Assembly (NCBI GenBank): GCA_044433415.1
Contig: JAWXTP010000036.1
Span: forward strand, 1 to 25,176
DNA from: JAWXTP01 sp044433415
GTDB taxonomy: Bacteria > Bacteroidota > Bacteroidia > Bacteroidales > Rikenellaceae
Length of the DNA stretch: 25,176 bases
Direction: 5' to 3'
Shown here: piece by piece, positions 14,229 through 22,000 of the stretch
How positions within the stretch are numbered: position 1 is the first letter of the stretch
How the letters are laid out: every line of letters starts with the position of its first letter
Notes under the pieces: model-generated
What the model saw: only the letters and a program-made list of their open reading frames with translations
Told to the model about the DNA's origin: nothing
Database searches by the model: none
Translations under genes and position numbers: made by a program

Positions 14229-15770
14229 TTATTCGTTATCTACTTCTTCTACAACAATTTCAAAAGAGGCGCTTTCTTTGCCATCATCTGATTTAGAGCT
14301 TGTACTTGTACCTTTAACCTTTACTACAGAACTTTTCTTAGAATCTTCCTTTTTTATTTCTGATTCTGTTTTACTGTCAATTTTTGATTCAACAACATTA
14401 GTAAACTTACCATTATGTTTGATTTCTCTATCAAAAATTATCTCACAGTTTTCAGGACAGTAGAAAGTGTAGTACAAACGCTGATTTTTGAATATACTAT
14501 TTTTGTGGGTAAACCCTGTAGTAATAAACACAGTGTCGCCCTTGACTTTATAAGGTACATCAAAGCCTTCTAAGATATCTATAGCATCATTAAGGTTATC
14601 ACCTTTTATTGTTTTAGCGCGTTTTATAGTAAATGTAGAATCTTGGCATTTTTCAAAGTTAAAATATGCTCTCTTGTAAAGTACATTACGATTTAAAAAA
14701 GGTATTTTATTGTCCTTGCCATCATCTAACACCTTCACATAAAGTGTTTTGGTTTTGTCATTTGTATATATCGCAGAAGTCTCGTTTTTAGAGTAATAAG
14801 GGCTTATAGCACTCACAGAGAACGAAACGACCGATGTAATAGCTGCTGCTATCCACACAATTATTGATATAACCCATATAGCCCTTTTTGTTTTAATAGG
14901 GAAAAAGCAGCTAACCAACAATAAAGTAATCATTATTGCAGGAAGTATCGCCGTAAGGAAAGTACATATTGCTGTCAATACAGGATATGTTGGACATAAT
15001 ACAGGAAGTAGCTCCTTACCATAGAACGCAAAAGTTATAGAGAATAAAAGTATCGAGATTACTGTTAATATAGTTCCCAAAGATAAAATTGCAGCTATAG
15101 TTAATAAGATAAATCTTACTATCTTAAGGAATATATTGCCCGTATCGCGCATTAAAATACTACCTTTGCTTTCAGGTGTAGCTTCTCTATATTTATTATT
15201 TATAGATTTTACGTTTATATCTTTACTGTCCATTTCTAGCTTTTGAAGAACAGTTTTTGCTTCAGGGATAATAATCCAAAGGATGATATATGTAAATATA
15301 ATGTAAGTAAGGAAATCGTTTAATGCATCAATAGATATGCAAGCAATAGAAGCAGCTACTACAGCCAATCTTATAAATATAGGATCAGTGTTTAAAAAAG
15401 TCGCAATACCATTAAGAACACCAGCTATGACGCTACCTTCTTTTTTGCGGTATATTCTTCGCTGGGTAGTCTTTTTGTTTTGTGTAGGCTCAGGGTTGTC
15501 ATTTTCGTCTCCTTCTACTTCTGGATAACCTAATTGTTCGATTACTTTTTCAACATCCTCTAATACTATTGCTGAGTTTATGTTATCTTTGTCAGACATA
15601 AGTATCTCAGCAATACGAGCTTCTATATCGTCTATTATCTCCTTACCCTCATCGCCCTTTGACGCGAAAGATGCCTCTAGTTGATTAGTATATTCACATA
15701 GTTTGTCGTAAGCATCTTTTTCTATGATGAACGAAATTCCTGATAGGCTTATATTAATTACTTCTTTCAT
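14229..15770 (-). CDS. large PspC-domain membrane protein
   Basis: A 513-residue protein. Residues 1-95 form a cytoplasmic N-terminal domain also seen in the small PspC protein upstream in the operon (compare KEVINISLSGISFIIEKDAY with KTTLTVNISGSIFVIDNDAY). The PspC domain follows at about 104-172 (RRIYRKKEGSVIAGVLNGIA, WIIIPEAK). Further membrane helices lie at about 213-240, 255-290 and 297-320, then a C-terminal ~190-residue domain outside the membrane ending in a Lys/Ser/Glu-rich tail. PspC proteins take part in envelope-stress signalling. The gene starts 12 bases after the PadR stop, so the PadR protein likely controls it. The extracytoplasmic half has no family I can name. Confidence 0.8.
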   Translation of the reverse strand: MKEVINISLSGISFIIEKDAYDKLCEYTNQLEASFASKGDEGKEIIDDIEARIAEILMSDKDNINSAIVLEDVEKVIEQLGYPEVEGDENDNPEPTQNKKTTQRRIYRKKEGSVIAGVLNGIATFLNTDPIFIRLAVVAASIACISIDALNDFLTYIIFTYIILWIIIPEAKTVLQKLEMDSKDINVKSINNKYREATPESKGSILMRDTGNIFLKIVRFILLTIAAILSLGTILTVISILLFSITFAFYGKELLPVLCPTYPVLTAICTFLTAILPAIMITLLLVSCFFPIKTKRAIWVISIIVWIAAAITSVVSFSVSAISPYYSKNETSAIYTNDKTKTLYVKVLDDGKDNKIPFLNRNVLYKRAYFNFEKCQDSTFTIKRAKTIKGDNLNDAIDILEGFDVPYKVKGDTVFITTGFTHKNSIFKNQRLYYTFYCPENCEIIFDREIKHNGKFTNVVESKIDSKTESEIKKEDSKKSSVVKVKGTSTSSKSDDGKESASFEIVVEEVDNE

Positions 15771-15782
15771 AGTTTTTTTCTG

Positions 15783-16127
15783 TTAGTTGTTATATCTTAT
15801 TTTGGAAATTTGCTCTATAAGAGCATTCCAGGTCTGGTCTAGTTTCTGTAATGCCTCCCATCCTTCACGTGTAAGTGTGTAGTACTTACGTGGAGGTCCT
15901 TGAGGGGATTCTTCCCATCTGTAAGATAGCAGGCCTTGGTTTTTCTGACGAGTAAGTATAGGGTAGAGTGTCCCTTCAACAACTATCATATTTGAAGACT
16001 TAAGTTCAGAAAGTATTTCTGATGCATAACAGTCCGACCTTGACAAGATTGCTAGTATACAATATTCCAGCACTCCTTTCCGCATTTGCGACTGTATGTT
16101 GTCTGCTTGATTTGTTTTTGCTGTCAT
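15783..16127 (-). CDS. PadR-family transcriptional regulator
   Basis: A 114-residue winged-helix regulator. The core (about residues 16-95) carries the family pattern: KGVLEYCILAILSRSDCYAS, VEGTLYPILTRQKNQGLLSY, then SPQGPPRKYYTLTREGWEAL. Short PadR proteins of this type in Bacteroidota usually stand with PspC genes, as here: a large PspC follows within 12 bases and a small PspC precedes it. A 9+9 bp inverted repeat over the promoter of the first gene (17081-17109) is the natural candidate for its operator, which would make the operon self-regulated. The ligand or signal is not visible. Confidence 0.9.
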   Translation of the reverse strand: MTAKTNQADNIQSQMRKGVLEYCILAILSRSDCYASEILSELKSSNMIVVEGTLYPILTRQKNQGLLSYRWEESPQGPPRKYYTLTREGWEALQKLDQTWNALIEQISKIRYNN

Positions 16128-16187
16128 TGTGTGAGTGTTTATGAGTGTGAGTTTTGTGAGTATAAAGTTGTGATTTGTATTTTTATT

Positions 16188-16350
16188 AGGGGCCTTCTAA
16201 GAATTGGTTTTATTCGATTTTGGAGTTTAGGGTTTTAGATTTGGAGTTTTTAAAATGATGGCATAGTGGTTCCTATGGCACATTTTGAAAAGTTCAAAGA
16301 TAAAACTTTAAAATCCGAAAGCGTTAAAACCCAATTTTTAGAAGTCCCCT
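16188..16350. repeat. long palindromic repeat element, copy 3 (inside the PspC/PadR operon)
   Basis: Outer arms AGGGGCCTTCTAAGAATTGG against CCAATTTTTAGAAGTCCCCT, middle GGTTTTATTCGATTTTGG against CCGAAAGCGTTAAAACC, tip TGGCATAG/CTATGGCA around TGGTTC. Left and right outer segments are nearly identical to copy 1; the tip equals copy 2. It lies between the small PspC and PadR genes, so read-through would put it in the operon's mRNA. Confidence 0.85.
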
Positions 16351-16378
16351 TTATTATCTTTGTAGTGAGTTTTGTGAT

Positions 16379-16439
16379 TGTAGCTCCCTTGCCTAATGCC
16401 TTTATTTCAAGTAGTTTTTCAGCATTAGCAGGGGGACTA
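16379..16439. repeat. inverted repeat downstream of the small PspC gene
   Basis: GTAGCTCCCTTGCCTAATGC and GCATTAGCAGGGGGACTAC pair over about 18 positions with small bulges around a 22-base loop. It lies 35 bases past the stop of the small PspC gene and may act as a processing or attenuating structure within the operon. In the plus direction it is followed by TTCTTTTT, so it could also end plus-strand transcripts. Confidence 0.55.
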
Positions 16440-16473
16440 CTTCTTTTTAGCCCCCTATAGAGAGCTTATTATT

Positions 16474-17007
16474 TTACCTTTCATTTTTCATTCTTTCTAA
16501 TATCTCAAGGTCTTTCTGACTTTTAGCCTCAGGTATTACTAACCACATTATGAAATATGCTAGTACTCCCGATCCGCCAAATATAGCAGTAAGAACAAAT
16601 AATACTTTAAAGATTACAGGGTCTACATTAAAGTATAATGCTAAAGCAGCACATACACCGCCTATAGTTTTGTTGTTAGGATCTCTTAATACTCTACGTT
16701 CCATTTTCTGTCCTCCATTTGAATAATTATTAAATTGATATGATGAATCACCAAAAATTTCTGGTGCTCCTATAGTTCTTATGACTTCTCTTACATTGTC
16801 TATTGTTACTACTCTTATTGTAGAAGCACCCATCTGTGTAAGCAACTCTGCAACACGAATTTCAATTTCTTGAAAGGTGTCTGTGTTCCCTGCGTTGTCT
16901 TTTAATCTAGCTTGGATATCTACTAAATAGTTATCTAATAAATTGTAAGCGTCATTATCTATAACAAATATAGATCCTGAAATGTTAACTGTTAGTGTTG
17001 TTTTCAT
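16474..17007 (-). CDS. small PspC-domain protein, first gene of the operon
   Basis: A 177-residue membrane-associated protein. The N-terminal ~95 residues (KTTLTVNISGSIFVIDNDAY, ARLKDNAGNTDTFQEIEIRV, VREVIRTIGAPEIFG) match the N-terminal domain of the large PspC protein. Then comes a PspC domain (about 103-165) with MERRVLRDPNNKTIGGVCAA, FNVDPVIFKVLFVLTAIFGG and MWLVIPEAK. It is the full N-terminal half of the large protein without the extracytoplasmic half, so the pair looks like an old duplication with fusion or loss. It is preceded by a promoter and inverted-repeat operator; a 346-base gap with two repeat structures separates it from PadR. Confidence 0.85.
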   Translation of the reverse strand: MKTTLTVNISGSIFVIDNDAYNLLDNYLVDIQARLKDNAGNTDTFQEIEIRVAELLTQMGASTIRVVTIDNVREVIRTIGAPEIFGDSSYQFNNYSNGGQKMERRVLRDPNNKTIGGVCAALALYFNVDPVIFKVLFVLTAIFGGSGVLAYFIMWLVIPEAKSQKDLEILERMKNER

Positions 17008-17064
17008 ACTATTAAGTTTTGTAATTTATTTTTATCTGCTGTTATACCTAATACTTTTATTTTG

Positions 17065-17095
17065 CAAATATATATATAAATTTAGTACTTTGCAA
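17065..17095 (-). promoter_or_regulatory. promoter of the PspC/PadR operon
   Basis: On the minus strand TATATTTG (17072-17065) fits TAnnTTTG, and TTG (17095-17093) lies 20 bases upstream as the -33 box. The ATG of the small PspC follows about 58 bases downstream. Confidence 0.7.
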
Positions 17096-17109
17096 TACAT
17101 AGTACTAAA
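17081..17109. promoter_or_regulatory. 9+9 bp inverted-repeat operator over the promoter
   Basis: TTTAGTACT, an 11-base spacer, and AGTACTAAA form a perfect dyad that spans the -33 box. PadR-family regulators bind dyads of this kind, so autoregulation by the operon's PadR protein is a reasonable inference. Confidence 0.55.
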
Positions 17110-17192
17110 AAAAATAAAAATAATTTTCTCTATTTTTTGTCTGTAGGCTATAATGTGCTGTAGGTAAGTATGTTATACTTAGAGTAAAGGGC

Positions 17193-17225
17193 AAAAAAAA
17201 GAGCGACCTTTTGGGTCACCCTCTT
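17193..17225 (-). terminator. intrinsic terminator of the Hc1-like gene
   Basis: On the minus strand AAGAGGGTGACC and GGTCGCTCTT pair around CAAAA with a small internal loop, followed by a run of eight T. It starts about 19 bases past the stop of the Hc1-like gene. Confidence 0.85.
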
Positions 17226-17243
17226 CTAAATAATATAAAAATA

Positions 17244-17420
17244 TTATTTTTTTGATTCTTCGATAGAAACTTTTCTAAATTCTTTAAGAAGTTTAGATAA
17301 TTCAAGAGCTGATTTTCTAGCGCGAGTACCAGCAGCTTTGTTTCCTTTTTCGATTTGTAGTTTTGCGTCTTTTTCGAAAGCAGCAAACTCTGTTTCAATT
17401 TTTGTAAGTAATTCTTGCAT
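17244..17420 (-). CDS. histone H1-like protein (Hc1 family), short Bacteroidota form
   Basis: A 58-residue basic, helical protein: it starts MQELLTKIETEFAAFEKDAK, continues with QIEKGNKAAGTRARKSALEL and ends KEFRKVSIEESKK. The segment GNKAAGTRARK followed by a leucine-rich helix and KEFRK is characteristic of the small nucleoid-associated Hc1-like proteins of this phylum, which bind DNA as abundant chromatin proteins. The gene is short and easy to miss because another frame over the same bases is open for 60 codons; the composition, T8 terminator directly after this stop, and A/T-rich leader decide for this frame. It is a single-gene transcript. Confidence 0.85.
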   Translation of the reverse strand: MQELLTKIETEFAAFEKDAKLQIEKGNKAAGTRARKSALELSKLLKEFRKVSIEESKK

Positions 17421-17761
17421 TTTAATTTGATTTTAAATTAATATATTTATTTTATTTGAGCTTTTAGGGATGGTTATTTAAATTATTTACTTTAATTTTG
17501 ATTTTTAAAGGTAAAATTTTAGTAAATATAATTTTCAATCTGTTTAATATTTAATGTGTTTATAATATGCTTGTTTTTCAGTATCTTTTCATGAAAAACG
17601 ACAACAAAATTAACAGAAAAATAATAAATTCCAAAAAAAATAGTTTTTTTTATATATTTGTTTTATAGATAATTAAAGAATAAATGCAAAAAACGTTATT
17701 CTAAGAGTGTGTAGGTTATTTTTTGACAAATTTAGAGTATCGTAATTTTTTTTTAACATTA
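17421..17761. other. AT-rich divergent intergenic region
   Basis: About 340 bases between the Hc1-like gene and the GtrA gene. I see a plus-strand -7 box at 17653-17660 and a short palindrome TTTTCATGAAAA (about 17585-17596), but no gene. A minus-strand promoter for the Hc1-like gene must be here, but I cannot place it with confidence. Confidence 0.5.
17653..17660 (+). promoter_or_regulatory. -7 box of a promoter for the GtrA-family gene
   Basis: TATATTTG fits TAnnTTTG, about 100 bases upstream of the ATG at 17762. No clear -33 TTTG box at the usual distance. Confidence 0.4.
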
Positions 17762-18157
17762 ATGGAAAAAATGAAATTAAATAATAGAATTAGTGAAATT
17801 TTAAGGTATATAATTGTTGGTATTTTATCAGTAGGAATACATTATTTTATTTACTTTCTGACAAAAATATTTTTACCTTTAAACTTATCTTATAGTTTAG
17901 GTTTTGTGGTGGCGTTAATTTTTAGTTATATCGCATCATCGCGATTTACTTTTTCGTCGAGTTTGTCGTTTAAGAAATTCTTAGGTTTTTGCATGAGCCA
18001 TGCAATAAATTACACTATACAGTTTGTGGTGTTAAACACTGTGTTAAAGCTTGGTATTAACGAGAACCTAGCACCCCTACCTGTCTTTGCTGTATCTGTG
18101 CCTATTAACTTTTTGCTGGTGAGATTTGTCTTGAAAAACAAAAAGAAGAACTACTGA
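17762..18157 (+). CDS. GtrA-family membrane protein
   Basis: A 131-residue inner-membrane protein with four hydrophobic segments: about residues 14-35 (LRYIIVGILSVGIHYFIYFL), 42-62 (LSYSLGFVVALIFSYIASS), 70-96 and 104-125. The pattern (R)YxxVGxxSxxxxY in the first helix and SRFTF after the second are GtrA-family hallmarks (flippase-type proteins for prenyl-linked sugars). I chose ATG 17762; a TTG at 17723 would add 13 residues. The last codon touches the stop of the convergent DpnI-like gene with no base between. No glycosyltransferase is adjacent, so its substrate is open. Confidence 0.85.
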   Translation: MEKMKLNNRISEILRYIIVGILSVGIHYFIYFLTKIFLPLNLSYSLGFVVALIFSYIASSRFTFSSSLSFKKFLGFCMSHAINYTIQFVVLNTVLKLGINENLAPLPVFAVSVPINFLLVRFVLKNKKKNY

Positions 18158-18937
18158 TTAATCATTAATCATTTTCTTATAGTTTCCTCGTGAAGTAAAT
18201 TCAATAATACCCTTATCGCGAAGGTATTGCAGTTGTTGACGAATTTTGTCTTGTATAAAATGATTGTTAGGGTGTTTCTCTTGTAACGCATCAGTAAACG
18301 TATACATCTGTGTTAGGGTAAAGCTATCTGTTGGAATCTGGTCTATGCAGTTTAGAGTATCAATTATCCAACCTCTACTTTCAAGGTTGTTACTTTTTAG
18401 TGATTTTATGACTTTATAGTTTGCAAGAATTTGTTGTTTTTCTATGATTTGAGAATTTTTAACGATATATATTTTTCCGCTTTCAGGAATTTTACTAATG
18501 TCGATATTACAGCCTACCCAACCAGCACGTCGTGCATTATCAGACAAGGGTTTTCTTTTTTCAATAATTTCTGGAACAAAAAAGTAATTAGGTATTAATA
18601 CACAATTGTTTACTTCATTATTATTATGAGTCATGAATAGAAAATTAGGATTTTCTAGTGATGTAATACGAGAAATCATAGTGTCATAAGCTCCGTCAAC
18701 TATTTTCTTTCCCAAATTTCCATTGCTGTTTTCTTTACTTTTCAGTTCAAAGTCGGAGTTGCAATCTTCACAAAAGAAATCAGCCACAGGTTTGTTATTT
18801 TCATAAACTGAAAGCACAGGTGTACCACAAATAGGGCAAAACAAATTCTTTACCACCCAATTTTCTGTTATTACCCTCATCTTCTGAGCGTTGCTAGTGT
18901 ATTTTGTAGCGATTGTTACATCAAGTTTTAAATCCAT
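18158..18937 (-). CDS. dpnI: DpnI-type methyl-directed restriction endonuclease
   Basis: A 259-residue protein closely resembling DpnI along its length. It cuts GATC only when the adenine is methylated. Conserved segments include NSNAQ/SNAQKMR early, CPIC...CEDC (Cys34, 37, 56, 59; zinc site) and the PD-(D/E)xK set Asp53, Glu64, Lys66 in VADFFCEDCNSDFELKSK. Also present are DGAYDTMISR, NPNFLFMTHNNNEVNN, ARRAGWVGCNIDISKIP and a winged-helix C-terminus (IRQQLQYLRDKGIIEFTSRG). All catalytic residues are intact at the positions of the classical enzyme. No methylase stands beside it, as expected for an enzyme active only on methylated DNA. It implies that the host does not methylate GATC and would destroy Dam-methylated incoming DNA. 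A strong terminator lies directly upstream. Confidence 0.93.
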   Translation of the reverse strand: MDLKLDVTIATKYTSNAQKMRVITENWVVKNLFCPICGTPVLSVYENNKPVADFFCEDCNSDFELKSKENSNGNLGKKIVDGAYDTMISRITSLENPNFLFMTHNNNEVNNCVLIPNYFFVPEIIEKRKPLSDNARRAGWVGCNIDISKIPESGKIYIVKNSQIIEKQQILANYKVIKSLKSNNLESRGWIIDTLNCIDQIPTDSFTLTQMYTFTDALQEKHPNNHFIQDKIRQQLQYLRDKGIIEFTSRGNYKKMIND

Positions 18938-18954
18938 TTTATTTATTATTTATA

Positions 18955-19006
18955 CAAAAAACTGAGTAACCTGAGCCAATAATCGCTCAGTATTACCCAG
19001 TTTTTT
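18955..19006 (-). terminator. strong intrinsic terminator after the giant gene
   Basis: AAAAAACTGAGTAACCTGAGC and GCTCAGTATTACCCAGTTTTTTT pair in three blocks (ACTG, GTAA/TTAC, CTGAGC) around CAATAATC. The stem ends in a T-run on either strand. It follows the stop of the giant minus-strand gene by about 18 bases and precedes the DpnI-like ATG, so the two are probably separate transcripts. Confidence 0.85.
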
Positions 19007-19024
19007 TAGTATTATTTAATACCT

Positions 19025-22000
19025 TTACTTAGCTTCCTCAGTTTTAGGAGTTGCTTTTGTAGCAGGTTTCTTAGTTTTAACGACTTTTTTTGAATCCAAG
19101 TACTTCACAACGGCATATTTAGCTGCTGCGATAGTTTCACGGTTTACTTTCTCAATAACGTTACCACGAGAAAGGTCGTCGCTGTTAACATAACCCTCCA
19201 TAATAAGAAGTTGAGCTATCATATTATTGATATTAGTTTCCTCACTATAACCATCAGTGATATATAACTTAGGAATGCGTACTGCAAACTCCTCAGCAAA
19301 TTCAGCATAGTTAGGGAAACTCATAAGCTCCTCAAAAGTCTCAGAGAAACTGCTAAGCTCAATGTTAAGGTTAGGAGATATAAGTAGAGGACTAAACTCT
19401 TTAGCTGGATTTACAGGTGTGTAATCAACTAAATTAGAAATATCAACTTTTGCGTTTATATCATCCATACGTCTTAAGTCGCTCTTACGCATGTTCTCTA
19501 ATTGGTATAGGTAGAAGTTGTAACGCCATAGTTCGTCGCTATTCATCTCACCACCAAAGATATGATAGTATTTGTCGTTTATTAAACGCTTAACCTTCAT
19601 CTTACCTTCGTTAATCTCAGGGTTGCTAACACGTACCTCTTGGATAAGACGTTTCAGTGAAGCTGCCGCCTTCTGAGGACCAGTAATTTCACGTCCTTTC
19701 TTACCTATCTCAGTAGATAACATACCGCATTGGATGTTACGTGCTTTACCAGTACCACTATCACCACCACGAAGACACTTAATAAGGTTATTAACGCTCT
19801 CAACTTGACCCTCCTCAGCAATGAAAGGCTGACCTCCAGGAGTACTTGCAATAGCATCATAAAGGGCGCTAAACATCTTACGGTCTACAAGCATAATCTT
19901 AGTGCATTCAACACCGTCTTCTGTGTAACTTACTTTAGCGTTAAATCTGTTTTGTATCATATCAAAACTTACCTCATCAATATGGTAAGTAACACCATCA
20001 CGAGAGAAAGAGTGACCTGCAAATATCATAGTTACAACCTCACAAATATCGATTTTGTCTAGTTGTTTATAAGAAGAACATAGGTAGTATTGTTTATCAC
20101 TGCTGCTAAGTTCCCAGTCAAGGATATCATCAAGGTAGGTGCCATGACGAGAGATAACCTCCACAATATTAGGGTTTGCAGTATAACGTTTCAGCGTACG
20201 GAAGAAGTGAGGGCCATCGCCACTAGTAGCTTTTTCCTTACGTTCACCGTGAGCATCTAAGTAAAGCAAGAAGTTCTCAGGGTTGTCAACACGTGTAATA
20301 CCAGCCTCGGCTTTAGAGTAGTTACCTGCTGCAAGCATGATATCTATCTTGTAAGGCATAGTGATATCACACATACCACTAACAGTACTACGAGAGTTTA
20401 AGTCTTCAACATTACTGTCTGCTGAACTTTCGAATAGGTATTTGTAATATTTGATGTAATCAGGGTCAAAGTCTGTAGTACGAGAGAAGTCACCAACCTC
20501 AGTACCTATGCCGTAAAGGTTACCTTCAGCATCTTGGAACTCATGATACATATCCCCAGCAATCATTTTCACAGAACGTATACCTTCAAGGTTGTTACGT
20601 AACCAACGAAGGATAAATGCTGCTATCATTTCACTCTTACCAACACCACTGTCACCATTAATCTCTATACAGAACACGCTACCATCGTTTTCTTCAACAA
20701 GGAATAAAGAACCATGACGTGGAGAACCACCAAGCTCCTTAACTTTCTCATTGATAACTGTTAAACGAGGTTTCTTAACATCACCAAAGTAGTCAGCCTC
20801 AGATTTAAGAGGAGTAACAATAGTTTTGATATTACCCTTAGGACCTTTAATATCGAAATATCCAATCTGAGGGAAAGAGATAAGTTTCTCAGGAGCCCCC
20901 AATAGACTTATAACATCAGGAACAAAACCTTTGATATCTTTAATAGTGATATCCTCAGTATAGTTCAGACGGTAGTTGTCAGTAAGATACTTCATATATC
21001 CCTTTTGGAAAATCACAAGCTCCTTAACTATACCATGTTTTACAACTTTACAACGGTAATCATCAGAGTCCATGCTATTTACAAAACGACGTAGACGGTT
21101 AGTAAAGAAAGATGAATCAGGACGTGTGTCTATGTTTTTCGCAAACTCCACAGGACAAACTCCCTCAGGCATTTCTTTAGCATCTACAGTGCGGTCTATT
21201 TTATGGAAAGGATATTCACGTTTCTTAGCATCTGTCACAATACGAGTATGCACTTGTACAGGTTGCTCCGAACTTATAACACCACATTTAGTCATAAGTG
21301 TGTTAATCCAGTCTATCTTAGTGTCAGTGTCGCCATATTCGACAACCTCCTTATTCTCCATTTTGAAGTCTTTATAAAGAGAAATACCGTGTTGTATCAT
21401 CTCATTAACGCTAGAGTTTTGTTTCTTAAATGTAGTCTCTACAAGGCGTATTAGAGTGTGTGCATAGCGGCTATAGTAATCTGTACCTTTAGTTCTCTTA
21501 ATCATGCTGATATAGAACTGTACAGCTTTACGAGTTACAGTATATATCTCTTCCTCAGTGATTTTGATATCTCTCTTACGTAAGATGTAACGATTAATCT
21601 CACGAAGTTGCTGAGGCAGGATATTAGTTATAAACTCCTCAGTAAACATCTTAACTTCTGCATCATCACAAGATTTAATCTTATCATTGAAGAACTTAAT
21701 TCTCTCACAGATTAATTCATAGAAAGAGTTGTCATTGTTTAGAAGGTAAAGATATACCATCTTGTCAGACACCTCTTTAGCAGATTTTAGAGTCTGAGTA
21801 ATAGAGTCTATAATAAAACCTATACTTTTTTGAGATAGCTCCATCTCTTTGAACTCAGGAAGAGCACGCAATGAGCGTAAGAAATCTTCTAACCAGATGT
21901 TAAGGTTAAGTTCCGAAAGTTTAATCTGAGTAATCTCCTCAAAATATTCACCTGCCACTTTAATAATTTCCTTACGTGAAGGCTCTAGGCTTTCTTTTTC

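Noticed and set aside
14188..14463. 91-codon plus-strand frame
   Set aside because: Antisense to the C-terminus of the large PspC gene, Ser/Leu-rich shadow.
16266..16460. 64-codon plus-strand frame
   Set aside because: It runs through the third long palindrome and the following inverted repeat; no sign of a real protein.
17216..17398. 60-codon minus-strand frame
   Set aside because: Low-complexity Lys/Leu/Asn sequence, TTG-type start, shadows the Hc1-like gene in another frame and overlaps its terminator.
17585..17596. TTTTCATGAAAA palindrome as operator
   Set aside because: Short, AT-rich and expected by chance in this region; no second copy seen.
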